Positions 48,451 through 56,509 of a DNA stretch of 64,000 nt are shown in pieces. Source of the DNA: a virus. How positions within the stretch are numbered: the stretch's first letter is position 1; every line of letters begins with the position of its first letter. Under the pieces are notes generated by a model, which was given only the letters and a program-made list of their open reading frames with translations, was not told the DNA's origin and searched no databases. Made by a program: the position numbers and the translations under genes. The stretch lies in the IMG/VR virus record IMGVR_UViG_3300034018_001348, positions 1 through 64,000 of that record; one strand, given 5' to 3'.

Positions 48451-49577
48451 ACTTGGAAGAAACTATCTGATTGGTCTTTAAAACTATTTACCACTGAAAT
48501 TGGGGTTGGGAAACAAAAAGACCCCGTTTGAATCCCTCCTGATTTAGCTACATCACGATTGAACGTACCACAATTAGCGTCCTCGTCACCAATAGAGAAA
48601 TCAAGAGCACTGTATTCTCTTTGCTTTACCGATGCATAATCAATTGCCCCGGATGGGTTTGGTAATTTAACGACCGCAACAGTCATTGACATTGTTGGTC
48701 CCGGTGGATAAGTTTTTTGTTTTGCCAATTTTGATACTTGTTTAGGGTTTAGTAGTTGACCATCTTTAATTTTACCTACTCTACCTAATGGGTGGGATAA
48801 CACTTTACCATACCCTTTTTTAGAACCAGGGTATCTACCAAATTCATAACAAGTTGCATTACCGTCCGGTGATATTATAATACAACCACCGTGACCTAAT
48901 TTACCATAAGTACCTTCTTTACCACCACCTGACGTAACTCTAACTAAAGAACCAAGTAATTGAGATAAACCACTTTTCCCATCAATTTTAGGTTGATATT
49001 CGGGGAATGCCCATATTAACATAAACCCACCGTTTTTTGACGGTGAAGTTACTTTATTAGTTTTATTACCTTTAATCTTATCTAATCTTCTATCTTTCCC
49101 TAAACTAACTCTAGTATTATCAATTTCGGTTGGATTTAATTCCGGTTTAAGTTTAAATTTATCTGAACCTATAGATGTCTGAGTTTTTTTCTTTACTGGT
49201 TGTACTTTAGTTTGACCAACAACGGGAGGTGTTACTGTGTTTATAACAGGAATTTTTTCATTATATATTTTACCCTTTATTGAATTAATTGACTTAGGGT
49301 TATTTGCTAAGACCCAATTAGGGTTGTCCCCATCCGACGATTTAGCGTAATAATAATCATTCCCCATTTTACCGTAAACATAAGGGTCTCCCACATTACC
49401 TTTTTTGATTATGGCTCCTTGAGTGTTTTGAAGATTTTGAGGACCAACTTGTGGTTGTGTGGGTAGTCCCATATCTAAAGTAGGTTGTTCGGATAAATAT
49501 TGTCTTTTAGTCGCAGACTCGTGAAGATTTAAAATTCGGTCTTTTTCTTCATTATTAATTAAAAATAAATTATTCAT
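48447..49577 (-). CDS. internal head-type protein with cleavable N-tag and permuted papain-like domain
   Basis: A 376-residue protein. The tag 'RILNLHESATKRQYLSEQ' contains L-S-E-Q (cut after E30). A Pro/Lys-rich linker spans about 110-185. The C-terminal half carries a permuted NlpC/P60-like centre: H229 in 'KLGHGGCIIISPDGN', E245 in 'CYEFGRYPG' and C336 in 'EDANCGTFNRDVAKSGG'. A peptidoglycan amidase or related cysteine hydrolase is likely, delivered from the capsid. It converges with the YiiX-like gene, and is followed on the same strand by a PG-binding-like gene with one base between. Confidence 0.68.
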   Translation of the reverse strand: MNNLFLINNEEKDRILNLHESATKRQYLSEQPTLDMGLPTQPQVGPQNLQNTQGAIIKKGNVGDPYVYGKMGNDYYYAKSSDGDNPNWVLANNPKSINSIKGKIYNEKIPVINTVTPPVVGQTKVQPVKKKTQTSIGSDKFKLKPELNPTEIDNTRVSLGKDRRLDKIKGNKTNKVTSPSKNGGFMLIWAFPEYQPKIDGKSGLSQLLGSLVRVTSGGGKEGTYGKLGHGGCIIISPDGNATCYEFGRYPGSKKGYGKVLSHPLGRVGKIKDGQLLNPKQVSKLAKQKTYPPGPTMSMTVAVVKLPNPSGAIDYASVKQREYSALDFSIGDEDANCGTFNRDVAKSGGIQTGSFCFPTPISVVNSFKDQSDSFFQV

Positions 49578-49578
49578 A

Positions 49579-50028
49579 TTATTTTGGTGTTGAAACTGTT
49601 GTTGGAATTTGTGGTGCGTTAATTTGTGGTGCCGGTTGTTGTGTAGTTTCGGCGGGTTTTAAATCTGATTCAACGGGTTTAAGTTGTAATTTGTTGATTG
49701 CGACAATATTTTTATAAATTGCATTTGCTGTTTTTGGACCATATAAACCATCAGCAATTAATCCCGATTGAAATTTATCGTTTAATAATTGTTGTAATAC
49801 CTGAACTCTTGGATTTTTAACCCCCATTTTAATTGGTTGAACGTTATTTGTTGGAGGTGGTGGTGTAGGCGCCACAGGTGTCTCAGGTGTGGTAGTTGTG
49901 GTTGCGGGTACTGCAGTTGTAGGTGCGGCAACCGGAGTTGATTGTTCTGAAACAACAATACCTCTTTTATACCCTAATAGGTATTTCATATTTTCAATCT
50001 CTTCTGATATAATTTTTTTCATCTCCAT
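49579..50028 (-). CDS. small protein with cleavable N-tag and peptidoglycan-binding-like domain
   Basis: A 149-residue protein. The N-terminus 'ISEEIENMKYLLGYKRG' ends in V-S-E-Q (cut after E28), a variant of the tags on its neighbours. A Pro/Thr/Val linker follows (30-65). Residues 68-115 match a PG_binding_1 domain: 'NPRVQVLQQLLNDKFQSGLI' and 'DGLYGPKTANAIYK'. The C-terminal 30 residues are again Pro-rich. Together with the adjacent papain-like and OmpA-like proteins it suggests a peptidoglycan-directed cargo set. It lies four bases from the next upstream gene. Confidence 0.68.
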   Translation of the reverse strand: MEMKKIISEEIENMKYLLGYKRGIVVSEQSTPVAAPTTAVPATTTTTPETPVAPTPPPPTNNVQPIKMGVKNPRVQVLQQLLNDKFQSGLIADGLYGPKTANAIYKNIVAINKLQLKPVESDLKPAETTQQPAPQINAPQIPTTVSTPK

Positions 50029-50032
50029 AATA

Positions 50033-50671
50033 TTATTGGCTTAACAAATCAATCATTTTTTCAACATTAAGAGAATCAAGATTACCTGTTTGGTTTTGAC
50101 CTAACAATTTTTGAATTTCCTTGGTTGTTCTTTGAGTTTGTTGTGTTATTTGTTGTCTTCTTTGTTGAATCTTTTGTTGTTGAACCATTTTAGGGTCAAC
50201 TACTTGTGTTTTTGTTTTCGTTGCCGGTTTTTCTTTTTTAGGGTTTGTTATTGGTGTTGTTGAAGTCACCTTAAATGTTCCTTTATTTAACCAATCACCA
50301 GTTTTTGATATATCGGCAGTACTTTGAATTCCTATCGATTTTAAATGGGCGATAATTGATTTCATTCCCGGAACATCAATTGTCTCCCCATTAATCATAG
50401 AAGGTATATCGGAATATCCACCACCTTGTAACGCTAATTGAGCATTTACTGCATTATATGTTGGTATGTCCTTAATTTGAGATATCCAAGCAGGTAGTCC
50501 TGATGTTAAAGTTGTGTTTGTTCCAGGTCCACGAAAACCGGCGTATAAGTTTCTAGCAATTTTTTGAGCCTCAGTTTCTTGTTCTGTTAAGTATTGTTTC
50601 TTCGCAGCACTTTCGTGAATACTTAAGATTCTATTTTTTTCCTCTTCATCCAAGAAATATAATTTTTCCAT
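50033..50671 (-). CDS. internal head-type protein with cleavable N-tag
   Basis: A 212-residue protein. The tag 'RILSIHESAAKKQYLTEQ' contains L-T-E-Q (cut after E30), at the same residue as in the 49577 gene. The body has a helical/Gly module ('KIARNLYAGFRGPGTNTTLT', 'LKSIGIQSTADISKTGDWLN'), a Lys/Pro/Thr linker and a Gln-rich helix at the C-terminus ('QQKIQQRRQQITQQTQRTTK'). Function unknown. It is the first gene of the leftward cassette, with a TATTTATA motif 13 bases before the ATG. Confidence 0.62.
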   Translation of the reverse strand: MEKLYFLDEEEKNRILSIHESAAKKQYLTEQETEAQKIARNLYAGFRGPGTNTTLTSGLPAWISQIKDIPTYNAVNAQLALQGGGYSDIPSMINGETIDVPGMKSIIAHLKSIGIQSTADISKTGDWLNKGTFKVTSTTPITNPKKEKPATKTKTQVVDPKMVQQQKIQQRRQQITQQTQRTTKEIQKLLGQNQTGNLDSLNVEKMIDLLSQ

Positions 50672-50684
50672 AAAATATTTTATT

Positions 50685-50692
50685 TATAAATA
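50685..50692 (-). promoter_or_regulatory. TATTTATA motif (reverse strand), 13 nt before an ATG
   Basis: Part of the symmetrical TATTTATAAATA; sense orientation for the first gene of the tagged-protein cassette. Confidence 0.4.
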
Positions 50693-50701
50693 TCCAATAT
50701 T

Positions 50702-51382
50702 TTATAATAATTTATTTGACTTACGAATATTCTCCTCACCCCACATCGGTTGGAGATTGTTTAACGACCAACATCTCATAAACTCATCATCTCCCATCTC
50801 TTGAATATTAAAAGAAGTGATTGGTAGTTTATGGTCAACATGCCAAATCCCATAATTATCCCAAGTCATCGTGTCCGTGAATTGTTTTTCTAAATGATTA
50901 ATTAATTCTTCCGGTGTATATTGTAGGATGTCAAAGTAATGACCGTATTTATCCACATTACTTTCTTTTAAGACTGTGTAAATGGCGGTTCTGAAATTAG
51001 ATATTAGTTTATATAATGGGTCTGAGTCTTTACGGTTTTTTTCATAATCACGTTTGGTTTTTCTCCACTTATCAACATTTTCAGTCCTCCATTTTTTATG
51101 ATATTCTGTTAAATATTCTCTATTTTTTTCAGACCATTTTTTGTGATATTCTAATTTTTTTTCTTTATGTTTGTGATAAGTTCGTTTATCTGATTCTTTT
51201 TTACCACCAAGAAATCTTCTACCGGATGGGCCCATTATAACTCCATTTTCTTTTAATACTCTTAAAATTGTTGGTTTACTAATTCCCGTTTTTTCAGAAA
51301 TAGTATGTGAACCTAAAAGGTCTTGATTATACATTTTAAGTATATTTTTTAACTCCTCTTCTGTTGGTATAAATTTTTTCAT
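50702..51382 (-). CDS. HNH homing endonuclease with N-terminal helix-turn-helix
   Basis: A 226-residue enzyme. Residues 5-50 form a helix-turn-helix ('GSHTISEKTGISKPTILRVL'), replacing the zinc ribbon of the other HNH proteins here. A Lys/Tyr/Trp-rich linker follows ('YHKKWSEKNREYLTEYHKKW'). The C-terminal HNH is 'GIWHVDHKLPITSFN' and 'LNNLQPMWGEEN'. It is inserted just downstream of the major capsid gene's terminator. A TATTTATA motif lies four bases before the ATG. Confidence 0.88.
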   Translation of the reverse strand: MKKFIPTEEELKNILKMYNQDLLGSHTISEKTGISKPTILRVLKENGVIMGPSGRRFLGGKKESDKRTYHKHKEKKLEYHKKWSEKNREYLTEYHKKWRTENVDKWRKTKRDYEKNRKDSDPLYKLISNFRTAIYTVLKESNVDKYGHYFDILQYTPEELINHLEKQFTDTMTWDNYGIWHVDHKLPITSFNIQEMGDDEFMRCWSLNNLQPMWGEENIRKSNKLL

Positions 51383-51386
51383 ATAA

Positions 51387-51394
51387 TATAAATA
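51387..51394 (-). promoter_or_regulatory. TATTTATA motif (reverse strand), 4 nt before an ATG
   Basis: TATAAATA on the plus strand, sense orientation for the HNH gene starting at 51382. Confidence 0.4.
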
Positions 51395-51440
51395 TACAAC
51401 AATTATACCAAAAAACCGATTATTGAAAATAAAGGAATAA

Positions 51441-51465
51441 AAAAAGGGACATATAGTCCCTTTTT
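51441..51465 (-). terminator. intrinsic terminator after the major capsid gene
   Basis: A-run, GGGAC, loop ATATA, GTCCC, T-run; perfect 5-bp GC-rich core flanked by A/T runs, 23 bases after the capsid gene's stop. Confidence 0.8.
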
Positions 51466-51487
51466 ATTAAATATTTTAAGATTTTGA

Positions 51488-53275
51488 TTATCTCAATTCT
51501 CTTAAATCGAATGTTCTAACACCATCAACAGTAATTCTTCCGTAAAATCTGTTGTTCACCATTTTTTTCGCGTAACGAGTCATTATACCTTTAATCGGTG
51601 TAAAGTTGAATGGGTTGTACATTGTTGGAGTTAATTGTAATGGTACGTATGGTGCGTAGATGTATCCTGTGTCTAACAATGATGTTCCTTTGTGTCCCAT
51701 TAACACTTGGTTTGGTGGGAAGTAAGGGTCACGGTAAACTTGGTAACGTCCTGCAAGAGTACCAACTCTTTCAATACCCATGTTGTATTGGTCTTGCTCA
51801 GGAGAAGCATTTGATACGTGGAAGTATTCTAAATCGTCAAAGATAGCAGAGATTTCAGAAGAAACAACAATCCAGTTAGCTCCACCTCTTAATGTAGATT
51901 TGTGGATTTGAGCAGAGATTTGGTTAATCGCTGTAATAAGCGTTTGGTTCCAGTCTTTTTGAGTATAAGGAACAGCAGAAGAACCTAAACGTTTCCAACC
52001 ATTGTAATCCCATCTCAAGTTCCAAGCAGCACCTTTACGTAAATCTCTTAAGATTTCACGGTCAATTTCTGCCGCCACTTGCTCAGATAATAAAGCTGTT
52101 AATTCAGCTTCAGCATCGATGTTGTGGAATGCAGCAACGTCTTGTGCCATTTCAGGAGACCATTGTGCTCTTAATTTTCTTTCTGTTACAGAAACAGTAA
52201 CTGACATAAGGTCAAAAGAAACCTCACCAATTTTATCTTCAAACTCTAAGTTTTTGTAGATTTTATAAGATGCGGTGAATGCAGCATCATTAGCAGTTGA
52301 AGATGAGAATGTTGAACCTGTGTAACCGTCCATTGAACCACCACAAGTAATACAAACTGGTACTTGTAAGTCAACCTCTAAGTAGATTTTACCTTGAGCA
52401 TCACATACGTTGTCATATTGACCACCTCCTGTTTTACTATCAGGGAATACTAATGTAGAGTTATTATTTCCGTATTCAACAATACCTTTACCATATTTTT
52501 GAGTTACAACTCTAAATAAATAAGGGTTATTTACGTTAGCCGCAGTTGTTGGGTTACCAGCAGCGCCTTTAATAGTTAAATCAGCTAAGAAAGATTCGTT
52601 ATCCATTGGTTGACCGTCAGGACCGATTAATTTACCTGCTCCATCAGATGCGAAACCTGACATAACGATTAATACTTTTCTGTAATCAGATGTTCCATAT
52701 CCTGAAACAACTAATTGGTCTCCAGCCCACGCAACAGTTGCAACAGACGCAGTAATAGCGGAAAATTGTCCTTTTGAATAGTCATATAAACCTGGTGGGT
52801 CTAAAGCTGGTTCATTACCTTCATAGAATCTGTCATAAAGGTCTTTTGTATTATTGTAGTCATATCCACTGTTTGGTGTTTGACCTTCAGTTGCATTTGG
52901 TGCTCCGTAAGGTGCGTAGTGAGCTCCCGGAGTTTCGTATGCTTGAATGTTTGGTACGAAGTAGAATAATTTACCAATTGGTAAGTTCATTGCTTGTACT
53001 GAAACGATGTCGTTAGATAATAATTTAGAGAATACTCTTCTAACGATTGGGAAAACCACTGTTTCAAATGCACCTGTATCAGATGTAGATGATGCTTCGT
53101 TAATTAAATACGATGCTTGGTTTTCATATAATTGTGCAACGTTTTCTCTCATGTGACCTTTAAGACCCTCTAAGAATCCTAATTTATCCCATTTGTTGAT
53201 TGTGTCTTCTTTGATAACTTTAAGGTGTTTTAACCCGATGTTACCAACTAATCCTGATTCTAATAATGCTCCCAT
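51488..53275 (-). CDS. major capsid protein (T4 gp23-like)
   Basis: A 595-residue HK97-fold capsid protein. The N-terminal about 60 residues ('KWDKLGFLEGLKGHMRENVA') form a delta-like region ending in 'YLINEASSTSD'; L-I-N-E/A matches the gp21 cleavage rule, so the mature protein starts at A61. 'VRRVFSKLLSNDIVSVQAMN' and 'PIGKLFYFVPN' follow as in gp23, and the C-terminal half includes 'RGGANWIVVSSEISAIFDDL' and 'YAPYVPLQLTPTMYNPFNFT'. A Cys/Gly-rich insertion ('PVCITCGGSMDGYTG') may be a surface loop. It is last in the T4-like order portal-protease-scaffold-capsid and is followed by a strong terminator. Confidence 0.93.
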   Translation of the reverse strand: MGALLESGLVGNIGLKHLKVIKEDTINKWDKLGFLEGLKGHMRENVAQLYENQASYLINEASSTSDTGAFETVVFPIVRRVFSKLLSNDIVSVQAMNLPIGKLFYFVPNIQAYETPGAHYAPYGAPNATEGQTPNSGYDYNNTKDLYDRFYEGNEPALDPPGLYDYSKGQFSAITASVATVAWAGDQLVVSGYGTSDYRKVLIVMSGFASDGAGKLIGPDGQPMDNESFLADLTIKGAAGNPTTAANVNNPYLFRVVTQKYGKGIVEYGNNNSTLVFPDSKTGGGQYDNVCDAQGKIYLEVDLQVPVCITCGGSMDGYTGSTFSSSTANDAAFTASYKIYKNLEFEDKIGEVSFDLMSVTVSVTERKLRAQWSPEMAQDVAAFHNIDAEAELTALLSEQVAAEIDREILRDLRKGAAWNLRWDYNGWKRLGSSAVPYTQKDWNQTLITAINQISAQIHKSTLRGGANWIVVSSEISAIFDDLEYFHVSNASPEQDQYNMGIERVGTLAGRYQVYRDPYFPPNQVLMGHKGTSLLDTGYIYAPYVPLQLTPTMYNPFNFTPIKGIMTRYAKKMVNNRFYGRITVDGVRTFDLRELR

Positions 53276-53316
53276 TTTAAAATATTTTGTTTTTGATTTT
53301 TATTTATTTATTTTGA

Positions 53317-54819
53317 TTACCCTAATTTACTCATTAAATCTTTCATTCTAAGGAATTGAGGATTTTCATAAGTTTTTGATTCAAGTAGAGTAGTCGATGA
53401 ACCTGTAGATACTGTTTTTTGAATTTTGTTTCCTACTGATTCACTAATTGATTTTTTAATTTCTGGTTTAGATAATTCACCTTTAATTGACTGATAAAGA
53501 TTTTTAGATTCTTTTAAAGTTTCAACATCGTCAAATCTTCTTAAGATATTAATTTTCTCTTTTTTAGTAGTCGAATGTTCAGTGAACAATCTTGTTGCGT
53601 AAGCTAAGTTTGAATTAAATATTGCAACTTCATTAAGTTTTTCTCTGAAAACATTTAACGCTTTTCTATACTCTTCATTTTTCTCTCTTAACAACGAAAC
53701 TTCTTCAGTAGATTCTTTATAAACTTTATTACGATTTGGTGTAATACCTTTTCTTAATCCTCTACCTTCTTTGGAACCCATTCCATAAGTGTGGGCAGCT
53801 TCTTTAGTTTCCTCTTTTTCAAAAGCTTTTCTTTTTAAAGTGTCACCTTGTTTAGTAGTGTAATCTTTATCACCTTTAAAGGTTTTAGATTTATCACCCT
53901 TATTCATTCCGTAATCACCTTCTTTTGTTTCTACCTTAACAACTTTGGATTTTCCCCCCATATTTGCCCCTGCTTTGTATTCGAATTTAGGTTTACCTGT
54001 CCCTACTGATTTAGGCCCTTGTTTTCTTTTTTCATTGAATCCTCCAGCCACTTTTTTAATTTCAGTTTTACCTGGTCCATTTCCAATTCCAACACCTTTA
54101 GGTTTGATTGTTGATTTCGCTTCTCTCACAGCTCTTCTTGAATTGTAAGACTCTTCTAAATCCTCTTCTTCGTCGTCCATCATGTCATCTTCAAATTCGA
54201 TTTCAAACATAATTTCTTCATCATCTTGGTCTAAATCGATGTCATTCGTACTACCACCCGCAAAAATCGCATCAAGTACGTCATCTGTAGTTTGGTCATC
54301 CATTTCACCTAATTCATCAAATTCCATGTCGTCCTCTTCGTCTAACATTTCCTCTTCTTCTTCAGATTCCCCAAGTTTAACAAGATACTCAGAGTCATTA
54401 TCGTTATCAGTTAAATGAATGTCATTACCGTCTTTTTGAACTATAATACCATCTTTTTCACCCATAGCTTTAAACACTTTAAGAATTTCTTCGTCAGAAG
54501 CTCCTGTTAAGTCAATTGGACTTTCATCAGAATCCATGTCCATGTCAAAATCCATGTCCATATCATCTTCATCTTCGTCTTCATTATCAATGTCCATATC
54601 TAAGTCGATGTCTTCTTCATCAGAATCCATATCGTCTTCCACATCCATATCTAATTCAATCCCGTCTTCTTCTTGTTCAGAAAGAGATTCTTTTACTAGC
54701 TGATTGATTTCTTCCTTCATAGTTGAAGCAAGTATTCCTTTTGCGTTTTCGGCTATAGCTTCTTCAACTTGTCTCATTTGAATAAGTGCCTCCTGTACTA
54801 ATTTATTATTTTCTTGCAT
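53317..54819 (-). CDS. prohead scaffold/core protein (T4 gp22-like)
   Basis: A 500-residue protein with a long acidic Asp/Glu/Met stretch at about 50-225 ('EDDMDSDEEDIDLDMDIDNE'), a basic Gly/Lys-rich middle (235-370), and a coiled-coil C-terminal third ('LREKNEEYRKALNVFREKLN'). Composition and position between the protease and capsid genes match gp22-type scaffold cores. Several (L/I/V)-x-E sites suggest degradation by the prohead protease during maturation. It is much larger than T4 gp22 (about 270). Confidence 0.8.
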   Translation of the reverse strand: MQENNKLVQEALIQMRQVEEAIAENAKGILASTMKEEINQLVKESLSEQEEDGIELDMDVEDDMDSDEEDIDLDMDIDNEDEDEDDMDMDFDMDMDSDESPIDLTGASDEEILKVFKAMGEKDGIIVQKDGNDIHLTDNDNDSEYLVKLGESEEEEEMLDEEDDMEFDELGEMDDQTTDDVLDAIFAGGSTNDIDLDQDDEEIMFEIEFEDDMMDDEEEDLEESYNSRRAVREAKSTIKPKGVGIGNGPGKTEIKKVAGGFNEKRKQGPKSVGTGKPKFEYKAGANMGGKSKVVKVETKEGDYGMNKGDKSKTFKGDKDYTTKQGDTLKRKAFEKEETKEAAHTYGMGSKEGRGLRKGITPNRNKVYKESTEEVSLLREKNEEYRKALNVFREKLNEVAIFNSNLAYATRLFTEHSTTKKEKINILRRFDDVETLKESKNLYQSIKGELSKPEIKKSISESVGNKIQKTVSTGSSTTLLESKTYENPQFLRMKDLMSKLG

Positions 54820-54841
54820 GAAAAATTATTGTTATTTTCAT

Positions 54842-54849
54842 TATAAATA
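54842..54849 (-). promoter_or_regulatory. TATTTATA motif (reverse strand), 22 nt before an ATG
   Basis: TATAAATA on the plus strand; sense orientation for the scaffold gene starting at 54819. Confidence 0.35.
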
Positions 54850-54913
54850 TTACCAAAAACAAAAAAAGTTTATTTTATCTAACTAATAGACAAAATAAAC
54901 TTTAATTTAGTGC

Positions 54914-54944
54914 AAAAAAAAGTAGTCGAATACGACTACTTTTT
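54914..54944 (-). terminator. intrinsic terminator
   Basis: GTAGTCG, loop AATA, CGACTAC between A- and T-runs. It closes the protease/DUF4494 unit and separates it from the scaffold gene. Confidence 0.8.
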
Positions 54945-54965
54945 GTTTATTGATGATTAAATCAG

Positions 54966-55175
54966 TTATTGAATAACCTCATCAATTTTACTTTCAGAGA
55001 CTGCGGTTATTCTCCACTCGTGTGTGAACCCCTCATATTTTTTTGTAACCTTGGCCTCAACATCTGTTACTGAATACCCTTCTACAAGTTTTTCTTCTCT
55101 GATTTTTCTAATTTTACCTGTATTCTCATCAGGTAAGTCGTACTGAATTTTTGCTACGAAATACTTTTCTTCCAT
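54966..55175 (-). CDS. DUF4494-like small protein
   Basis: A 69-residue protein. 'EEKYFVAKIQYDLPDENTGK' followed by 'IREEKLVEGYSVTDVEAKVT' matches the DUF4494 pattern (a strand, D-E-x-T-G-K turn, V-x-E, and S-x-T-x-A-E-x-x), a family found mainly in Bacteroidota and their phages. Function unknown. It lies seven bases after the prohead protease gene and before a terminator, and is probably co-expressed with it. Confidence 0.6.
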   Translation of the reverse strand: MEEKYFVAKIQYDLPDENTGKIRKIREEKLVEGYSVTDVEAKVTKKYEGFTHEWRITAVSESKIDEVIQ

Positions 55176-55182
55176 GTGTTTT

Positions 55183-55899
55183 TTATTTTCCTAAAAAGTC
55201 GTTTAATTTTTTCATTAAATCAACTGACTTCTCAACATAATCGTCTTTTTGTTTATGTTTTTTTTCTTCGTCTAAATTTTCCTCATATTTTTCTCTATCA
55301 TCCGCATTTGAAAATAAATAAGCTCCCGGTGTGGACGGTGACGATACTAAGTCAAAACAGATTAATTCAAAATCTTCCTGAACTTCATTTCTTTCTCCAA
55401 CTTTTTTTAACGACCCAACCCCTCTTGATGATATACCTAAGGTTACTCCTTGTCTCATTAAGTTCGCTGCTATATCCCCTTTTGTGGATACAACTCCTGA
55501 TTCGTGAAAACCCGGAGAAGTTAATAATTTTAGTTTTCCCATTAAAATATTTCGGTCCCACCATATTTCAGTGATAATATGGGATACTCGGTCTAAATCG
55601 ATTAAAGATGACTCAGGGTGGTTTAATTCGGATGTTGATAAACCTTTGTTAATTGTTTTTTGATAATTGTCCGCTTCTCTTCTTAATATCTTTTCAGGGT
55701 ATGAACGACCATTTCTATTTGGTGTATCGTATTTTTGTAAAACAGCATAAAATTCAAATGGGTTTCTATAATCCATGTCTTTAGCTTCTTGTAAAACTTT
55801 TTCATTATGTTTGTCTTTAGGAGACACCCAACCGGCATCCGCTTCAACTAATATACCATGTCCTACTTCAGTCGCTTCTAATATTCTTAATTGTTTCAT
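55183..55899 (-). CDS. prohead core protease (T4 gp21-like)
   Basis: A 238-residue serine protease of the gp21/herpesvirus assemblin fold. Catalytic His94 is in 'STSELNHPESS' and Ser157 in 'GVTLGISSRGVGSL', the usual spacing for the family. 'YDTPNRNGRSYPEKIL' is another hallmark. The C-terminal about 40 residues are Lys/Glu-rich and probably removed by self-cleavage. It would cleave scaffold, capsid and tagged internal proteins after (L/I/V)-x-E. A TATTTATC sequence 13 bases before the ATG resembles the recurring octamer. Confidence 0.9.
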   Translation of the reverse strand: MKQLRILEATEVGHGILVEADAGWVSPKDKHNEKVLQEAKDMDYRNPFEFYAVLQKYDTPNRNGRSYPEKILRREADNYQKTINKGLSTSELNHPESSLIDLDRVSHIITEIWWDRNILMGKLKLLTSPGFHESGVVSTKGDIAANLMRQGVTLGISSRGVGSLKKVGERNEVQEDFELICFDLVSSPSTPGAYLFSNADDREKYEENLDEEKKHKQKDDYVEKSVDLMKKLNDFLGK

Positions 55900-55936
55900 T
55901 AATTCTTTTTAAGATAAATATATCGATTATGGTACT

Positions 55937-56377
55937 TTACAAGGATTCCTCTTTTTTTGTAGTAGAAAATTCAAAATATTTATTGGTGGTAATATTATTA
56001 TTAAAGATTGATTGGACAATATTTTTTACAGAATTTTTAATTTCTACGGATTTGAAATCAAATTCATTTGTGGTATATAAATTTATTTCTAAATTAAAAA
56101 ATGATTTTTTTCCATGAGAAATGCCACTTGTCCTTAAGTCTAAATCAACAATACTTTTATCTTGGAAGATATTGGTATCAATTGATTTATAGACGGAATG
56201 TTTTATTTCTCTACTTAAATTAGAAACTATCCGATTCCAATTGTCATATTCATCTTTGGGGTTTACCCATGATTGAATGTTTATGTATATTGATTTTAAA
56301 TTTTTCGAATCTACTGTTCCGTAAACCGATTTAATTGGAGCGTATAAGTTTAATTTTACACTTTTTCCTTTTTTCAT
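55937..56377 (-). CDS. hypothetical protein in the head module
   Basis: A 146-residue alpha/beta protein ('KSVKLNLYAPIKSVYGTVDS', 'FFNLEINLYTTNEFDFKSVE'). No recognised domain. It stands between the gp67/68-slot gene and the protease gene, a position occupied in T4 by gp68/core proteins, but the sequence is not coiled-coil-like. A CATTTATA sequence lies 13 bases before the ATG. Confidence 0.55.
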   Translation of the reverse strand: MKKGKSVKLNLYAPIKSVYGTVDSKNLKSIYINIQSWVNPKDEYDNWNRIVSNLSREIKHSVYKSIDTNIFQDKSIVDLDLRTSGISHGKKSFFNLEINLYTTNEFDFKSVEIKNSVKNIVQSIFNNNITTNKYFEFSTTKKEESL

Positions 56378-56443
56378 TAATGTTTTTCATTATAAATGTT
56401 TATTGATTATAGTGAAAATATAAGTTAAATTATAATTGATGTC

Positions 56444-56492
56444 AAAAAAAAAGTGTTTCTACTAATTGAATAGTAAAAACACTTATCTTTTT
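56444..56492 (-). terminator. intrinsic terminator
   Basis: AAGTGTTTCTACTA pairs with TAGTAAAAACACTT (one mismatch) around ATTGAA, flanked by A- and T-runs; follows the gene ending at 56510. Confidence 0.72.
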
Positions 56493-56509
56493 TGATAAAA
56501 TATGTTAAA

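Noticed and set aside
53317-54819. Acidic repeat protein as a toxin or calcium-binding protein
   Set aside because: Position between the gp21-like and gp23-like genes and the coiled-coil C-terminus fit a gp22-type scaffold better.
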